Positions 15,291 to 23,270 of a stretch of 64,000 bases of DNA are shown piece after piece. The position numbers and the translations under genes are program-made. Source of the stretch: Streptomyces sp. NBC_00193 (lineage in GTDB: Bacteria > Actinomycetota > Actinomycetes > Streptomycetales > Streptomycetaceae); contig NZ_JAPEMM010000001.1 in the NCBI RefSeq assembly GCF_026342735.1, forward strand, positions 3,224,001 through 3,288,000. Direction: 5' to 3'. The notes under the pieces are model-generated. The model did no database searches. It had not been told where the DNA came from and saw only the letters and a program-made list of their open reading frames with translations. Numbering within the stretch: position 1 is the first letter of the stretch; each line of letters starts with the position of its first letter.

Positions 15291-17318
15291 GTGATGGTCA
15301 TGCTGGCTGCCCAGAAGCCACGGAAGTTCCGGGGGAAGAACAAGGTCCCGAAGTGGGTCAAGCCCGAGAGCGGGCAGGTTTCGGTCATGGTGCTGCCGCT
15401 GGCCGTCACCAACCCCGGCGACCTGGCACGGCTGGAGAAGCTGTTCGGCGCGATGTGGAGCATCAAGCGAGCTGTCCAACGCGACGCTCGCGCCAGCGTG
15501 GATGCCTTCTGGTGTGCGAAGCGCGAGAGGGATGGCCACGGGGCGAAGGTCGTACGGCAGCGCGTCGGTCTCGCGCGCGAGATGTTGGAGCGGTGCGCGT
15601 ACAAGCACCTCGAAGGCTCTGGGCATCTCAAGCACCACGTCTCCAAGGCCTTGGCCATGCACATGGCCGATGAGGTGTGGAATGGGGTGCAGCGGCACCT
15701 GTTCCCGGATGCGACGGGCCAACGGTTCGGCCGTCCAAAGGTCGGCAACTGGTACGACTTCACCCGGATTCCGGGCCGTGCGCGATCTCACACGACCGCC
15801 AACAAATGGGAGACCTTCCGTCTTGTCGGCACGTTGGACGGCCACGCCGCGGCCTATTCCAGGGGTGGTCGGCGCTCTCTCGACCAGCCGCGCAGGATGC
15901 CGGTACCAGCCCTGCCCGCGGGCAAGCTGACCGCCTCGGATGAGCGGGGCGCGCGGAAGGCGACGTGGTGGGACCACGCCGGCCCGCTGGCGGTCGTCTT
16001 CGCCGGTGGTCCGGCGTCCAGTGCCGGTGACCTGGTGCTGCCTGTGCGGCTGCCACAGGGGCCCGGCCAGTGGCCGCGGGTGCAGCACTTCCTGACCAGC
16101 CGGGACCGTTGGCACAAGATAGACCTCGTACGCCGTCGGAAGGCATCCGCGCCTGGCGGCTGGGTGTACGAGGCTCACCTGGTGATCCTCGGCCCCGGGT
16201 ACAGCGCACCCAGCGTGCGGGACATGCGCGAGAAGGCTGCTGGGCTCGGGCGTGTGGGCGGGGTGGACGGCAACGTCTCCAACCTCTCCGTCGTTTCCTT
16301 CCCCGCCGGCCTCGACTCGGCAGCCGGTAAGCCGGTGTCCACCGAGATCACGCTCACCGAGGGAGAGCGCACCCTGCTGGCCAAGCAGGCGAAGGAGAAG
16401 CGCGGCCGGGCGCGGGCGCTGGAGCGCTCCCGGCGGGCCACCAACAACGCGCAGTACGGCCTGTCGAAGAAGCAGGCCAAGCGCGCCGCCCGCCGCGCCG
16501 AGAACGGCCTCAAGCCCAAGGTGGTCGCCGTGCCGGGTGGTCCCCGTGCCGCCCGTTCCGATGGGGTGCCGAAGCAGGCATATCGGGGCGACCGGCTCTC
16601 GAACGGCTACCGGGATCAGCGAGCCCATCGGGCCGAACACGCCGCCCGGGTCGCCGACCACCGCAGGCACCGCGCCCGCATTGTGGCCCGCGAGATCATC
16701 GCCACCCACGGTCCCGTGCTCGTGATCGAGGACTGCGACATCCGCACCTGGTACCGACTGTGGGGCAAACGCCTCTCGCAGACCACACCGGGCATGCTGA
16801 TCGCCGCCCTCAAGGTCGAGTGCGAGGCTGCTGGCGGCAGGCTCGTACGGGCCTCTACCTGGAGTACAGCCCTGTCACAGCACTGCCTGTGCGGGGAACG
16901 GGTCTCCAAGACACTGCGGGACCGCGAGCACAACTGCGATGCCTGTGGCCTCACCGGCAAGCGGGACCTTGTCTCCGCCGCCCTCGCGGCATTCGTCCGC
17001 TTCAAGGATGCGGACGACCCCAAGACCGCGTACCTGGACACCACGCAGTCCAGGCACGCACAGATCGTCTACGCGCAAGCGCTAGAAGAGGCGCTGCGGG
17101 AGTCAACCACACCGTGCCCGAAACCCGTACGCGGGCCGGGTCGCGTGGCAGTCCCAGGGCAGCAACGCCGTGGGACCTCTGCTCCCCGAACCGTCGGAAG
17201 GCGGAGCCGAGCGACCCCGGATGAGACACGCCCTGTGCGTGACCACGTCGGAAAGCCCGGCTCACGCCCCGACTGCACCCAGCTCACCCTCTGGGGTGAG
17301 CTGTGGGACAAGTCTTAG
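15291..17318 (+). CDS. TnpB/Cas12-like RuvC nuclease with zinc finger
   Basis: Up to 675 residues; GTG 15291, ATG 15294 and ATG 15300 are all possible behind GGCGGGGGGT. A complete RuvC core is visible: Asp326 in GVDGNVSN, Glu480 in VLVIEDCDI and Asp559 in GKRDLVSAAL. A zinc finger (Cys532, Cys534, Cys549, Cys552) lies between motifs II and III, as in TnpB. The protein is much longer than typical TnpB (about 400). The extra length is a ~300-residue N-terminal region and a ~110-residue basic C-terminal tail. Family knowledge: TnpB proteins are RNA-guided nucleases whose guide RNA comes from the 3' end of their gene. No TnpA and no CRISPR array is present. It may be a stand-alone mobile element nuclease, a domesticated one, or a type V-like relative. 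Confidence 0.82.
   Translation: MMVMLAAQKPRKFRGKNKVPKWVKPESGQVSVMVLPLAVTNPGDLARLEKLFGAMWSIKRAVQRDARASVDAFWCAKRERDGHGAKVVRQRVGLAREMLERCAYKHLEGSGHLKHHVSKALAMHMADEVWNGVQRHLFPDATGQRFGRPKVGNWYDFTRIPGRARSHTTANKWETFRLVGTLDGHAAAYSRGGRRSLDQPRRMPVPALPAGKLTASDERGARKATWWDHAGPLAVVFAGGPASSAGDLVLPVRLPQGPGQWPRVQHFLTSRDRWHKIDLVRRRKASAPGGWVYEAHLVILGPGYSAPSVRDMREKAAGLGRVGGVDGNVSNLSVVSFPAGLDSAAGKPVSTEITLTEGERTLLAKQAKEKRGRARALERSRRATNNAQYGLSKKQAKRAARRAENGLKPKVVAVPGGPRAARSDGVPKQAYRGDRLSNGYRDQRAHRAEHAARVADHRRHRARIVAREIIATHGPVLVIEDCDIRTWYRLWGKRLSQTTPGMLIAALKVECEAAGGRLVRASTWSTALSQHCLCGERVSKTLRDREHNCDACGLTGKRDLVSAALAAFVRFKDADDPKTAYLDTTQSRHAQIVYAQALEEALRESTTPCPKPVRGPGRVAVPGQQRRGTSAPRTVGRRSRATPDETRPVRDHVGKPGSRPDCTQLTLWGELWDKS
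17280..17303. terminator. Hairpin at the 3' end of the TnpB-like gene
   Basis: CAGCTCACCC / GGGTGAGCTG with loop TCTG lies inside the last codons of the nuclease gene and just beyond the SIS stop codon. It may terminate the minus-strand-converging transcripts or be part of a TnpB guide-RNA scaffold, which normally maps to this position. Confidence 0.5.
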
Positions 17319-18070
17319 TGGCGGAAGAAGATGCGGTCGCCGTACTCCTGCATGACGCGGCCGTTCCACTCGTGGCCGCCGTCGACGTTGCCCGAGCGCA
17401 GGAGCGGCGGTTCGACCCCGCGGTCGACGAGCTCGCCGGCCGCCGCGGCCATGACGGCCTGCATGATCGCGCTGGTCACGACGGTGGAGGCGGGGGCGAA
17501 GGGGGCCTCGATGCCTTCGTGGGTGAGCTCGGCGTCGCCGACCGCGATCTTGCTGTCGAGGACGATGTCGCAGTGGTCCTTGAGGAAGGTTCCGGAGACG
17601 TGGCGGGACTTGGTGTCGGTCGCGTAGGCCACCGAGGTGACGCCGATGACCTTGAGGCCGATCGCGCGGGCGTTCATGGCCATCTCGACCGGCAGCGCGT
17701 TGCGCCCGGAGAGGGAGATGATCACGAGGACGTCGCCGTCACTGGCCGGGCTGCTGTCCAGGACCGCCCCGGCGAGGCCGTCGACGCGCTCCAGGGCACT
17801 GCCGAGGGTGGCGGGCATGACGTCGATGCCGACCGTGCCGGGGACGGCGAGGAAGTTCATCAGGGCGAGCCCGCCGGCCCGGTAGACCACGTCCTGAGCG
17901 GGGAGCGAGGAGTGCCCGGCGCCGAAGGCGAAGAGCTTGTTCCCGGCGGCCACGGCGTCGGCGATGACGGTGCCGGCCTCGTTGATGCGGGCGGACTCCT
18001 CGTCCCGTACCCGCTCCAGCAGACCGATCGCGGCGTCGAAGAACTGACCGGCCAGCTTGCTCTCGCTCAT
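17315..18070 (-). CDS. SIS-domain (sugar isomerase-type) protein
   Basis: 251 residues from ATG 18070, with GGAAGG upstream. Segments FAFGAGHSSLPAQDVVYRAGG and DVLVIISLSGRNALPVEMAMNARAIGLKVIGVTS are typical of sugar-phosphate-binding SIS domains. The length is consistent with the single-domain sugar isomerase family found next to dmdR in Streptomyces. The substrate is unknown; N-acetylated amino-sugar phosphates are plausible. Its TAA stop (17315-17317) overlaps the TAG stop of the converging nuclease gene. Confidence 0.85.
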   Translation of the reverse strand: MSESKLAGQFFDAAIGLLERVRDEESARINEAGTVIADAVAAGNKLFAFGAGHSSLPAQDVVYRAGGLALMNFLAVPGTVGIDVMPATLGSALERVDGLAGAVLDSSPASDGDVLVIISLSGRNALPVEMAMNARAIGLKVIGVTSVAYATDTKSRHVSGTFLKDHCDIVLDSKIAVGDAELTHEGIEAPFAPASTVVTSAIMQAVMAAAAGELVDRGVEPPLLRSGNVDGGHEWNGRVMQEYGDRIFFRH

Positions 18071-18294
18071 ACGCCGATGGCCTTCCGGGGTGGGAGTTGG
18101 GTGAGGTTGTCGTCCGTGTCCGCCGCTCACCGTGCGGTCTGGACCAAGGGCGTGTCAATACGAACTTCCATCCACGGGGCGAAAGGCCCGGTGGGCGACG
18201 TAATGAGAGGTGGCCACAGGGGCGTGGGGGGCGTTTCGAGGCCGTCCGGAACGGCCCTTGACGTCCTACACGGGACGGTTGTCGGCGCGATGGG

Positions 18295-19113
18295 TCAGAA
18301 TTGGGGGCAGGGCCAGCGCACGCAATCCGAGGGGCACGAATGTCCGGACTGATCGACACCACGGAGATGTACCTCCGCACCATCCTCGAACTGGAAGAGG
18401 AAGGTGTGGTCCCCATGCGCGCCCGCATCGCCGAGCGGCTCGACCAGAGCGGCCCGACGGTGAGCCAGACGGTGGCGCGGATGGAGCGCGACGGCCTGGT
18501 GGCCGTCGCCAGCGACCGACACCTGGAGCTGACCGACGAGGGGCGCAAGCTGGCGACGCGCGTGATGCGCAAGCACCGGCTCGCGGAGTGCCTGCTCGTC
18601 GACGTCATCGGTCTGGAGTGGGAGCAGGTGCACGCCGAGGCCTGCCGCTGGGAGCACGTGATGAGCGAGGCGGTGGAGCGGCGGGTGCTGGAGCTGCTGC
18701 GTCACCCGACCGAATCGCCGTACGGCAACCCGATCCCGGGACTGGAGGAGCTGGGCGAGAAGGCCGAGGCCGATCCGTTCCTGGAGGAGGGCATGGTCAG
18801 CCTCTCCGAGCTGGATCCGGGCGTGGAGGGCAAGACCGTCGTGATCCGCCGGATCGGCGAGCCGATCCAGACGGACGCGCAGCTGATGTACACGCTGCGC
18901 CGGGCGGGCGTACAGCCCGGTTCGGTGGTCAGCGTGACCGAGTCGCCCGGCGGTGTGCTGGTCGGCAGTGGGGGCGAGGCGGCGGAGCTGGACTCGGACA
19001 TCGCTTCCCACGTGTTCGTGGCGAAGCGCTGACGGACGGGCAGGGGGCGGTTCGGCAGGCGAGGTTTCGGCGGGCGACGGCTCGGTAGGCGAGGGTTCGT
19101 CAGGATGACGCAC
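18295..19113 (-). CDS. Adm-like antisense ORF over dmdR1
   Basis: A 272-codon frame, His/Arg/Leu-rich, is open across the whole complement of the DmdR gene. In S. coelicolor an antiparallel gene named adm was reported opposite dmdR1 and linked to siderophore and antibiotic control. GC-rich antisense frames often stay open by chance, so sequence alone does not show it is expressed. The start codon is not established. Confidence 0.35.
   Translation of the reverse strand: MRHPDEPSPTEPSPAETSPAEPPPARPSALRHEHVGSDVRVQLRRLAPTADQHTAGRLGHADHRTGLYARPAQRVHQLRVRLDRLADPADHDGLALHARIQLGEADHALLQERIGLGLLAQLLQSRDRVAVRRFGRVTQQLQHPPLHRLAHHVLPAAGLGVHLLPLQTDDVDEQALREPVLAHHARRQLAPLVGQLQVSVAGDGHQAVALHPRHRLAHRRAALVEPLGDAGAHGDHTFLFQFEDGAEVHLRGVDQSGHSCPSDCVRWPCPQF
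18340..19032 (+). CDS. dmdR1: DtxR/IdeR-family iron-dependent regulator (DmdR1-like)
   Basis: 230 residues from ATG 18340. Metal ligands fall at the same positions as in DtxR/IdeR: Met10, Cys102, Glu105 and His106 for one site; His79, Glu83 and His98 for the other. The HTH is MRARIAERLDQSGPTVSQTVARMERDGLV (about 26-54). The C-terminal SH3-like domain is present (GVQPGSVVSVTES). With Fe(II) bound it should repress siderophore and iron-uptake genes. Near-perfect agreement with remembered DmdR1 sequence supports the symbol. It is divergent from the SIS gene, and a 12-bp hairpin terminator follows at 19192. Confidence 0.92.
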   Translation: MSGLIDTTEMYLRTILELEEEGVVPMRARIAERLDQSGPTVSQTVARMERDGLVAVASDRHLELTDEGRKLATRVMRKHRLAECLLVDVIGLEWEQVHAEACRWEHVMSEAVERRVLELLRHPTESPYGNPIPGLEELGEKAEADPFLEEGMVSLSELDPGVEGKTVVIRRIGEPIQTDAQLMYTLRRAGVQPGSVVSVTESPGGVLVGSGGEAAELDSDIASHVFVAKR

Positions 19114-19191
19114 GGGCGTTCGATCGGGTCGCCAGTGCGAGCGAATCCGGCTGGTGTCGGCCGATGTGGACCGGTGCGGATCTGTATGGAT

Positions 19192-19219
19192 GGTCCCGGC
19201 GCCTTACGGCGCCGGGACC
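19192..19219. terminator. Hairpin terminator after dmdR1
   Basis: GGTCCCGGCGCC / GGCGCCGGGACC, 12 perfect base pairs with loop TTAC. Confidence 0.8.
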
Positions 19220-19385
19220 GGTCCTCCCCTGCTTGACCTGGAGCCCCGAGCTCTCAAGGTCATCCCTTCGGACCGTCTTCCCCGAGCGGTCCGCCTCCCT
19301 GTTGAAAGGATCTCCATCGGCAGCGGCGGTCAATCCTTGAGCAAGGTCACTCGAAAGAGCGGTGTTGGCGGCGAGAACCCCGTTT

Positions 19386-19401
19386 TCGAATACGGGTTCG
19401 A
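19386..19401. promoter_or_regulatory. LexA (SOS) box-like site
   Basis: TCGAATACGGGTTCGA matches the actinobacterial LexA consensus TCGAAC-N4-GTTCGA with a single mismatch. It lies 35 bp before the hydrolase start, in promoter position. Confidence 0.55.
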
Positions 19402-19435
19402 TACTGTGGCCGGGAGCGAAGGGGGTGCATCTGCG

Positions 19436-20329
19436 GTGGTACGACGCCTCGATGTGACGGGGGCCGACGGCGTACGCCTGGCGGCCTGGGAGTTCTGCGA
19501 AGCGGCCGCGGAGCGCGAGCCGGATCCGTCGCCGTCGGGTGAGCCCGCGGCCCTCTTACTGCACGGCCTGATGGGCCGTGCCTTCCACTGGGCGGGCACC
19601 GCCCGCTGGCTCGGCGCGAGCCGCCGCGTCGTGGCCCTCGACCAGCGCGGCCACGGCCAGAGCGAGCGCCCCCCGACCTCCGGCCCCGGCAGCTCCGTCG
19701 CCTACGGACGCGAGGCCTTCGTGGCCGACGCCGAAGCGGCCGTCGAGCAGCTCGGCCTCGCGCCGGTGACGCTGATCGGCCATTCCATGGGCGCCCTCAC
19801 GGCCTGGCAGCTCGCGGCCCGCCGCCCCGACCTCGTGGCGGCCCTGGTCATCTGCGACATGCGGGCGTCGGCCCTCGGCGAGGCCTCGCAGCAGGAGTGG
19901 GAGGAATGGTTCCGCCACTGGCCGCTGCCGTTCCCCACGCAGGACGCCGCGCGGCGCTGGTTCGGCGAGGACGACCCGCGGGTGGAGCGCCCGGATCCCG
20001 GCCGGGGAGAGTTCTTCGCCGAGGTGATGCACCAGGCGGACGACGGCTGGCGCCCGCTGTTCTCGCGCCGCCAGATGCTGACCGCGCGGGAGACGTGGGT
20101 GCACGACGCGCACTGGGAGGAGCTCGCCCAGGTCCGCTGCCCGACGCTGGTCGTCCGCGGCCTGGACGGCGAACTGGGCCGGGCGGAGGCCCAGGAGATG
20201 GTCCGCGTCCTGCCGGCCGGCCAGTACGCGGAGATCCCGGACGCCGGCCACTACCTCCACTACGACCACCCGACGGCGTGGCGCGCGGCGGTGGAGCCGT
20301 TCCTGGAGGGCATCAAAGCCTCGGCGTGA
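19436..20329 (+). CDS. Alpha/beta hydrolase
   Basis: 297 residues from GTG 19436 behind AAGGGGGTG; GTG 19406 is an alternative. Canonical fold signatures: LLLHGLMGRAFHW (oxyanion HG), DQRGHGQS, nucleophile elbow GHSMGA with Ser117, a late LVVRGLDGELG strand, and the catalytic His in DAGHYLHYDHP. Substrate unknown; probably an esterase, lyase or haloperoxidase-like enzyme. A LexA-box-like palindrome just upstream suggests DNA-damage control. Confidence 0.85.
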   Translation: MVRRLDVTGADGVRLAAWEFCEAAAEREPDPSPSGEPAALLLHGLMGRAFHWAGTARWLGASRRVVALDQRGHGQSERPPTSGPGSSVAYGREAFVADAEAAVEQLGLAPVTLIGHSMGALTAWQLAARRPDLVAALVICDMRASALGEASQQEWEEWFRHWPLPFPTQDAARRWFGEDDPRVERPDPGRGEFFAEVMHQADDGWRPLFSRRQMLTARETWVHDAHWEELAQVRCPTLVVRGLDGELGRAEAQEMVRVLPAGQYAEIPDAGHYLHYDHPTAWRAAVEPFLEGIKASA

Positions 20330-20680
20330 GGGGCCGACGGGGACCTGGCGGGCCTGGCCTGCCCCTCCGGGCCCCGGCGGGCCGGTGAGGGCGGCTGCTG
20401 GGCCCGTCGCCCCTGTGCCCCCGCCCTGTCCGCCCCTGCGGGCCCTGTGGGGCCCCTACGAGGCCTTCGCGGGACCTTACGGCCGGGAAGCCTGCGGGGG
20501 CAGATAGCGGCTGGAGGGCGGCTGTTGGGCCAGGCCCGCCCAGTGTCCGCCCCCCGTCCCTCCCTGCGGGGGCCTTACGGGGCCTTGCCGCGGCCCTGTG
20601 GATCCTGCGGGGGCCAGTCGGAGGCCGGGGGCCGGAGCGCGGCCGTCGGCAGACGACCGCGGGCCCTGCGGGCGGCTGTC
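20330..20680. other. GC-rich non-coding stretch
   Basis: Irregular short repeats of GGGGCC, CCTTACGG and GGGGCCTT type with no convincing gene on either strand. It leads into the palindromic repeat at 20681 and looks like degenerate sequence. Confidence 0.5.
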
Positions 20681-20925
20681 CCCTACCCGCCCTTCCACCG
20701 TTCCCCGGGCTCCGCCCGGACCCGTTGCCGCGTGCGGCGCCGTTGCCGGGGGCCAGCCCCCGGACCCCCGCTCCTCAAACGCCGGAGGGGCTGGAAACGC
20801 CGGAGGGGCTGGATTGCCCGCAGGGCAATTCCAGCCTCGCCGGCGTTTGAGGCGCGGGGTCTGGGGCGGAGCCCCAGGGGGGTCCGGGCGCAGCCCGGGG
20901 AACGGGCGAAGGGCGGGTAGGGGAC
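20681..20925. repeat. Dispersed palindromic repeat, full copy B
   Basis: Near-identical to the element at 7397-7652. The arms GTCCCCTACCCGCCCTT / AAGGGCGGGTAGGGGAC lie on either side of the CTCAAACGCCGG / CCGGCGTTTGAG core. In this copy the centre is expanded: GCCGGAGGGGCTGG is duplicated and a small hairpin TTGCCCGCAGGGCAA is added. Confidence 0.8.
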
Positions 20926-21198
20926 TTGGGGACCAGGGCCTCGCCGATGCAGTCCTCGGCCGTGTCGTGCAGCTGAACCTCGGCCGCCGCCACGGTGCCG
21001 GCGGGCAGGGGCGCCGCTGCCACCCGCTCCGTGTCCAGGCCGAAGTACGTCCTACCGCGGCCGCACGAGCAGCGCCCGGTCGTCCGGAGGGAGGTGCGGC
21101 ACCTGAGGGCAGAGCGCGGTGGACTGCGTCCTCCGTCCCGAGCAGGACGTCCGGCGCGGCGGTGACATCGGAGGGCCCGCCCGCTGCGGTGGGGGCCG
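20926..21198. other. Spacer with possible coding remnant
   Basis: 273 bp. A minus-strand frame ending near 20930 reads GRTYFGLDTERVAAAPLPAG and continues in a protein-like way with no start or recognisable family. It is probably the tail of another gene lost during the rearrangements of this region. Confidence 0.35.
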
Positions 21199-21990
21199 TC
21201 ACGGGCCGCCGTCCAGGAGGGCGAGCTGGTCCGGCAGGGGCAGGGCTTCGCCCGTGGCGAAGGCGGTCGCGAAGGCCTCCGGACCCAGGGCCGCGCGGGC
21301 CCGGGCCGTTGCCCGGTCGGTGTCGGTGCGTTCCGCCTGCGGGCGCGGGGTGCCCGCCGAGGCGCGCAGGGCCATCGCCGTGCCCAGGAGCGAGGCCGCC
21401 CGGGCGGGCGGGAGTATCCCGGCCAGGCCTTCGAGGGCCAGGGCGAGCGCGCGGGGGTCCCCGGTGCGGCGGGCCGCCGCGAGGCCTTCCCGGTGCAGGG
21501 ACTCCGCCGCGGCCGGGTCGGCCCGCAACTCCGCGACGTACCCCAGCTCCGCCAGGATCAGCGCTGCCCCGGAGTCCACCCCGAGCCGCCGGTTCCAGTC
21601 GAGCCACGGCCGCAGCCGGGCCTCGGCGGCGTCCAGGTCTCCGCCGCGCCGGGCGCCCAGGGCGAGCCCGATCGCCGCGAACTGCTCGGCCGGGCGGTGG
21701 CATTGCTCCTGCGCCAGCCGCAGGGCCTGCTCGTGCAGGGCGGCCGCGTGCGCGAGGTCGCCGGTCAGCAGCGCGATGCGGCCCTGCCGGGCCAGCCGGA
21801 AGGAGGCGTGCGTCCACAGCTCCAGTTCCTGCGCGTCCCGTACGCCGTCCTCGTGGAGCCGCACCGCGGCCGCGTAGTCCCCGGTGACCTCGGCGAGGAT
21901 GCCGAGCTGCTCCGAGGTCTGCAACTGGCCCCAGCGGTCGCCCAGTTCGGTGAACACCGTGGCGGCCGCCTCCGCGGTGCGGCGCAGTTC
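21199..21990 (-). pseudogene. C-terminal fragment of an AfsR/SARP-type BTAD-TPR regulator
   Basis: About 260 residues of TPR repeats (GDYAAAVRLHEDGVRDAQE, GDLAHAAALHEQALRLAQE), then the ending LLGTAMALRASAG and ARAALGPEAFATAFATGEALP typical of the C-terminus of large BTAD/NB-ARC/TPR regulators. The winged helix, BTAD and NB-ARC parts expected upstream are missing. Homology stops near 21990, where an unrelated oxidoreductase tail begins on the other strand. The frame stays open beyond that point only as antisense. Confidence 0.7.
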
Positions 21991-21997
21991 CGCGCGA

Positions 21998-22183
21998 TGG
22001 CTCGCGGACGGCAGCCTGCGCACGGAGGAGACCGTCGTCGACGGCATCGAGCGGGCCCCGGAGGCCTTCCTCGGCATGATGCGCGGCGCGAACACCGGCA
22101 AGATGCTGGTCCGCCTCGCCCCGGAAGCCACCGCCCCGGAAGCCGCCGTCGCCGCCCCTTCCCTCACCGCCGATGCCCGATGA
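21998..22183 (+). pseudogene. C-terminal fragment of an NADP-dependent oxidoreductase (CurA/MDR type)
   Basis: The encoded tail WLADGSLRTEETVVDG and APEAFLGMMRGANTGKMLVRL is the usual C-terminus of medium-chain NADP-dependent alkenal/curcumin reductases. Everything N-terminal is absent; the junction lies near 21990. Its stop overlaps the ATG of the next gene (ATGA), so the two were an operon before the deletion. Confidence 0.75.
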
Positions 22184-22791
22184 GCGCCGCCCTGGTCGTC
22201 CTGGCCCACCCCCGCGGCGATTCCCTCACCGCCCAGCTCGCCCGCCGTGCCGTGGCCCGGCTGGAGGCCGACGGTCACACGGTCGACGTGCTCGATCTGC
22301 ACGCCGAGGGCTTCGACCCCCGGATGGGCACGGAGGACGAGCCGGACTGGTCGGATCCCGACAAGGAGTACTCCGCCGAGACCCGGGCCCACATGGACCG
22401 GATCGCCGCCGCCGAGATCCTCGTGGTCGTCTTCCCGCTCTGGTGGTTCGGTCTGCCGGCCATCCTGAAGGGCTGGATCGACCGGGTCTGGAACAACGGC
22501 TTCGCCTACGGGCTCCGAACCCCGCTCCTGAAGGGCAAGCGGATGGTCTGGATCCCGCTGGTGAGCTACCCGGAGGCGAAGTTCAAGGAGCTGGGCTGGG
22601 ACGGGCCGGTGGACGAGCCGTCCGCCGCCGGATGGAAGGGCCGTCCGGCGTCCTTGGGCACCACCACCGATGCGGCCGGCATCGGCGTCCGCGGATACCC
22701 AGGCTGCTCGATGGTCCGGCAGGCGAACAGCCGGCTCCCCGCGTCCTCGGCGACAGGATCGGTTCCCGCTAGTTCGACGCGCCCGTGGTAG
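22180..22791 (+). pseudogene. Flavodoxin-fold NAD(P)H oxidoreductase, C-terminally truncated
   Basis: ATG 22180. The first ~145 residues match the MdaB/YwrO/KefF quinone reductase family: LVVLAHPRGDSLTAQLA, VVFPLWWFGLPAILKGWIDRV and the GFAYG loop. After FKELGWDGPVDE (about 22610) the family C-terminus is replaced by antisense of the converging YrhB-type gene, so the remaining ~50 codons are out of family. FMN and substrate sites are mostly N-terminal, but the protein is probably non-functional. Confidence 0.7.
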
Positions 22792-23153
22792 GTGTCGAGC
22801 AGCCACTTCAGCGCCCGCTGCCACGGCTCGGCCTTCACCGTGCCGCCCTTGCTCGCACCGGCCCAGCCCCCGTGCCGCGCATAGGCCAGATATTCCGCCA
22901 CCGGGATGTGCGACGGCGGGAAATGCGGCGCTGTCCCCTCCTGGGGGACAAGGGCCAGGCGCGTGGGCGGGGCGAATTTCCGATCGCCGGTATCGAGGTG
23001 CTCCCGGGAGTCGAAGCGCACGGCCCAGGCGATGTCGAACTCTTCGGAGAGGTCCGGCTGGAGGACGAGGGTGTAGCGGCGCTGGCTGTGCTCGAAAGCG
23101 CGGGTCAAGAACGCCTCTGCGGCGGCGAACGCGTCAGCTGACGAGAGCGTCAT
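22566..23153 (-). CDS. YrhB/immunity-35-like protein, altered 3' end
   Basis: 195 residues from ATG 23153 with AGGAGG upstream. The N-terminal part (FEHSQRRYTLVLQPDLSEEFDIAWAVRF) and the C-terminal block RLFACRTIEQPGYPRTPM and ASVVVPKDAGRPFHP match the streptomycete YrhB-domain family, some of whose members act as immunity proteins for secreted toxins. After PFHPAADG the sequence becomes antisense of the truncated flavodoxin gene, so the native C-terminus is probably lost. No toxin gene lies beside it. Confidence 0.65.
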   Translation of the reverse strand: MTLSSADAFAAAEAFLTRAFEHSQRRYTLVLQPDLSEEFDIAWAVRFDSREHLDTGDRKFAPPTRLALVPQEGTAPHFPPSHIPVAEYLAYARHGGWAGASKGGTVKAEPWQRALKWLLDTYHGRVELAGTDPVAEDAGSRLFACRTIEQPGYPRTPMPAASVVVPKDAGRPFHPAADGSSTGPSQPSSLNFASG

Positions 23154-23270
23154 CTCTTGCCTCCTGTGGGGAATGCGGCCGATGAAGACGTGGGCGGTGC
23201 CGTCTGCACGCCGGAGGGGGTGCCCGGCCCGTGCGGCCCGGCACCCCCTCCGGTTTCTCCGGCCCTCCCG

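Larger units (their letters stand above)
13965..17314. mobile_element. Putative horizontally acquired island (ROK, AlpA-like HTH, TnpB-like nuclease)
   Basis: This 3.35-kb block is visibly less GC-rich than its neighbours, with T-rich runs around 14960-15260. It separates the PAS gene from the SIS/DmdR genes. It carries a TnpB-like gene and an excisionase-like HTH. The right edge coincides with the stop codon of the SIS gene. No flanking direct repeats were found by eye. The element could be TnpB plus HTH only, with the ROK gene acquired separately. Confidence 0.5.

Noticed and set aside
15210..16709. Long minus-strand frame opposite the nuclease gene, continuous with the HTH protein
   Set aside because: It has no internal domain similarity, runs antisense to a clear RuvC protein, and the HTH protein has its own ATG and ribosome-binding site at 15209.
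15012..17318. CRISPR array near the Cas12-like protein
   Set aside because: No regularly spaced direct repeats were seen within several kilobases on either side.
14089..18070. ROK and SIS genes as one amino-sugar operon
   Set aside because: They are on the same strand but separated by the divergent HTH/TnpB-like pair and differ in base composition, so common transcription is unlikely.
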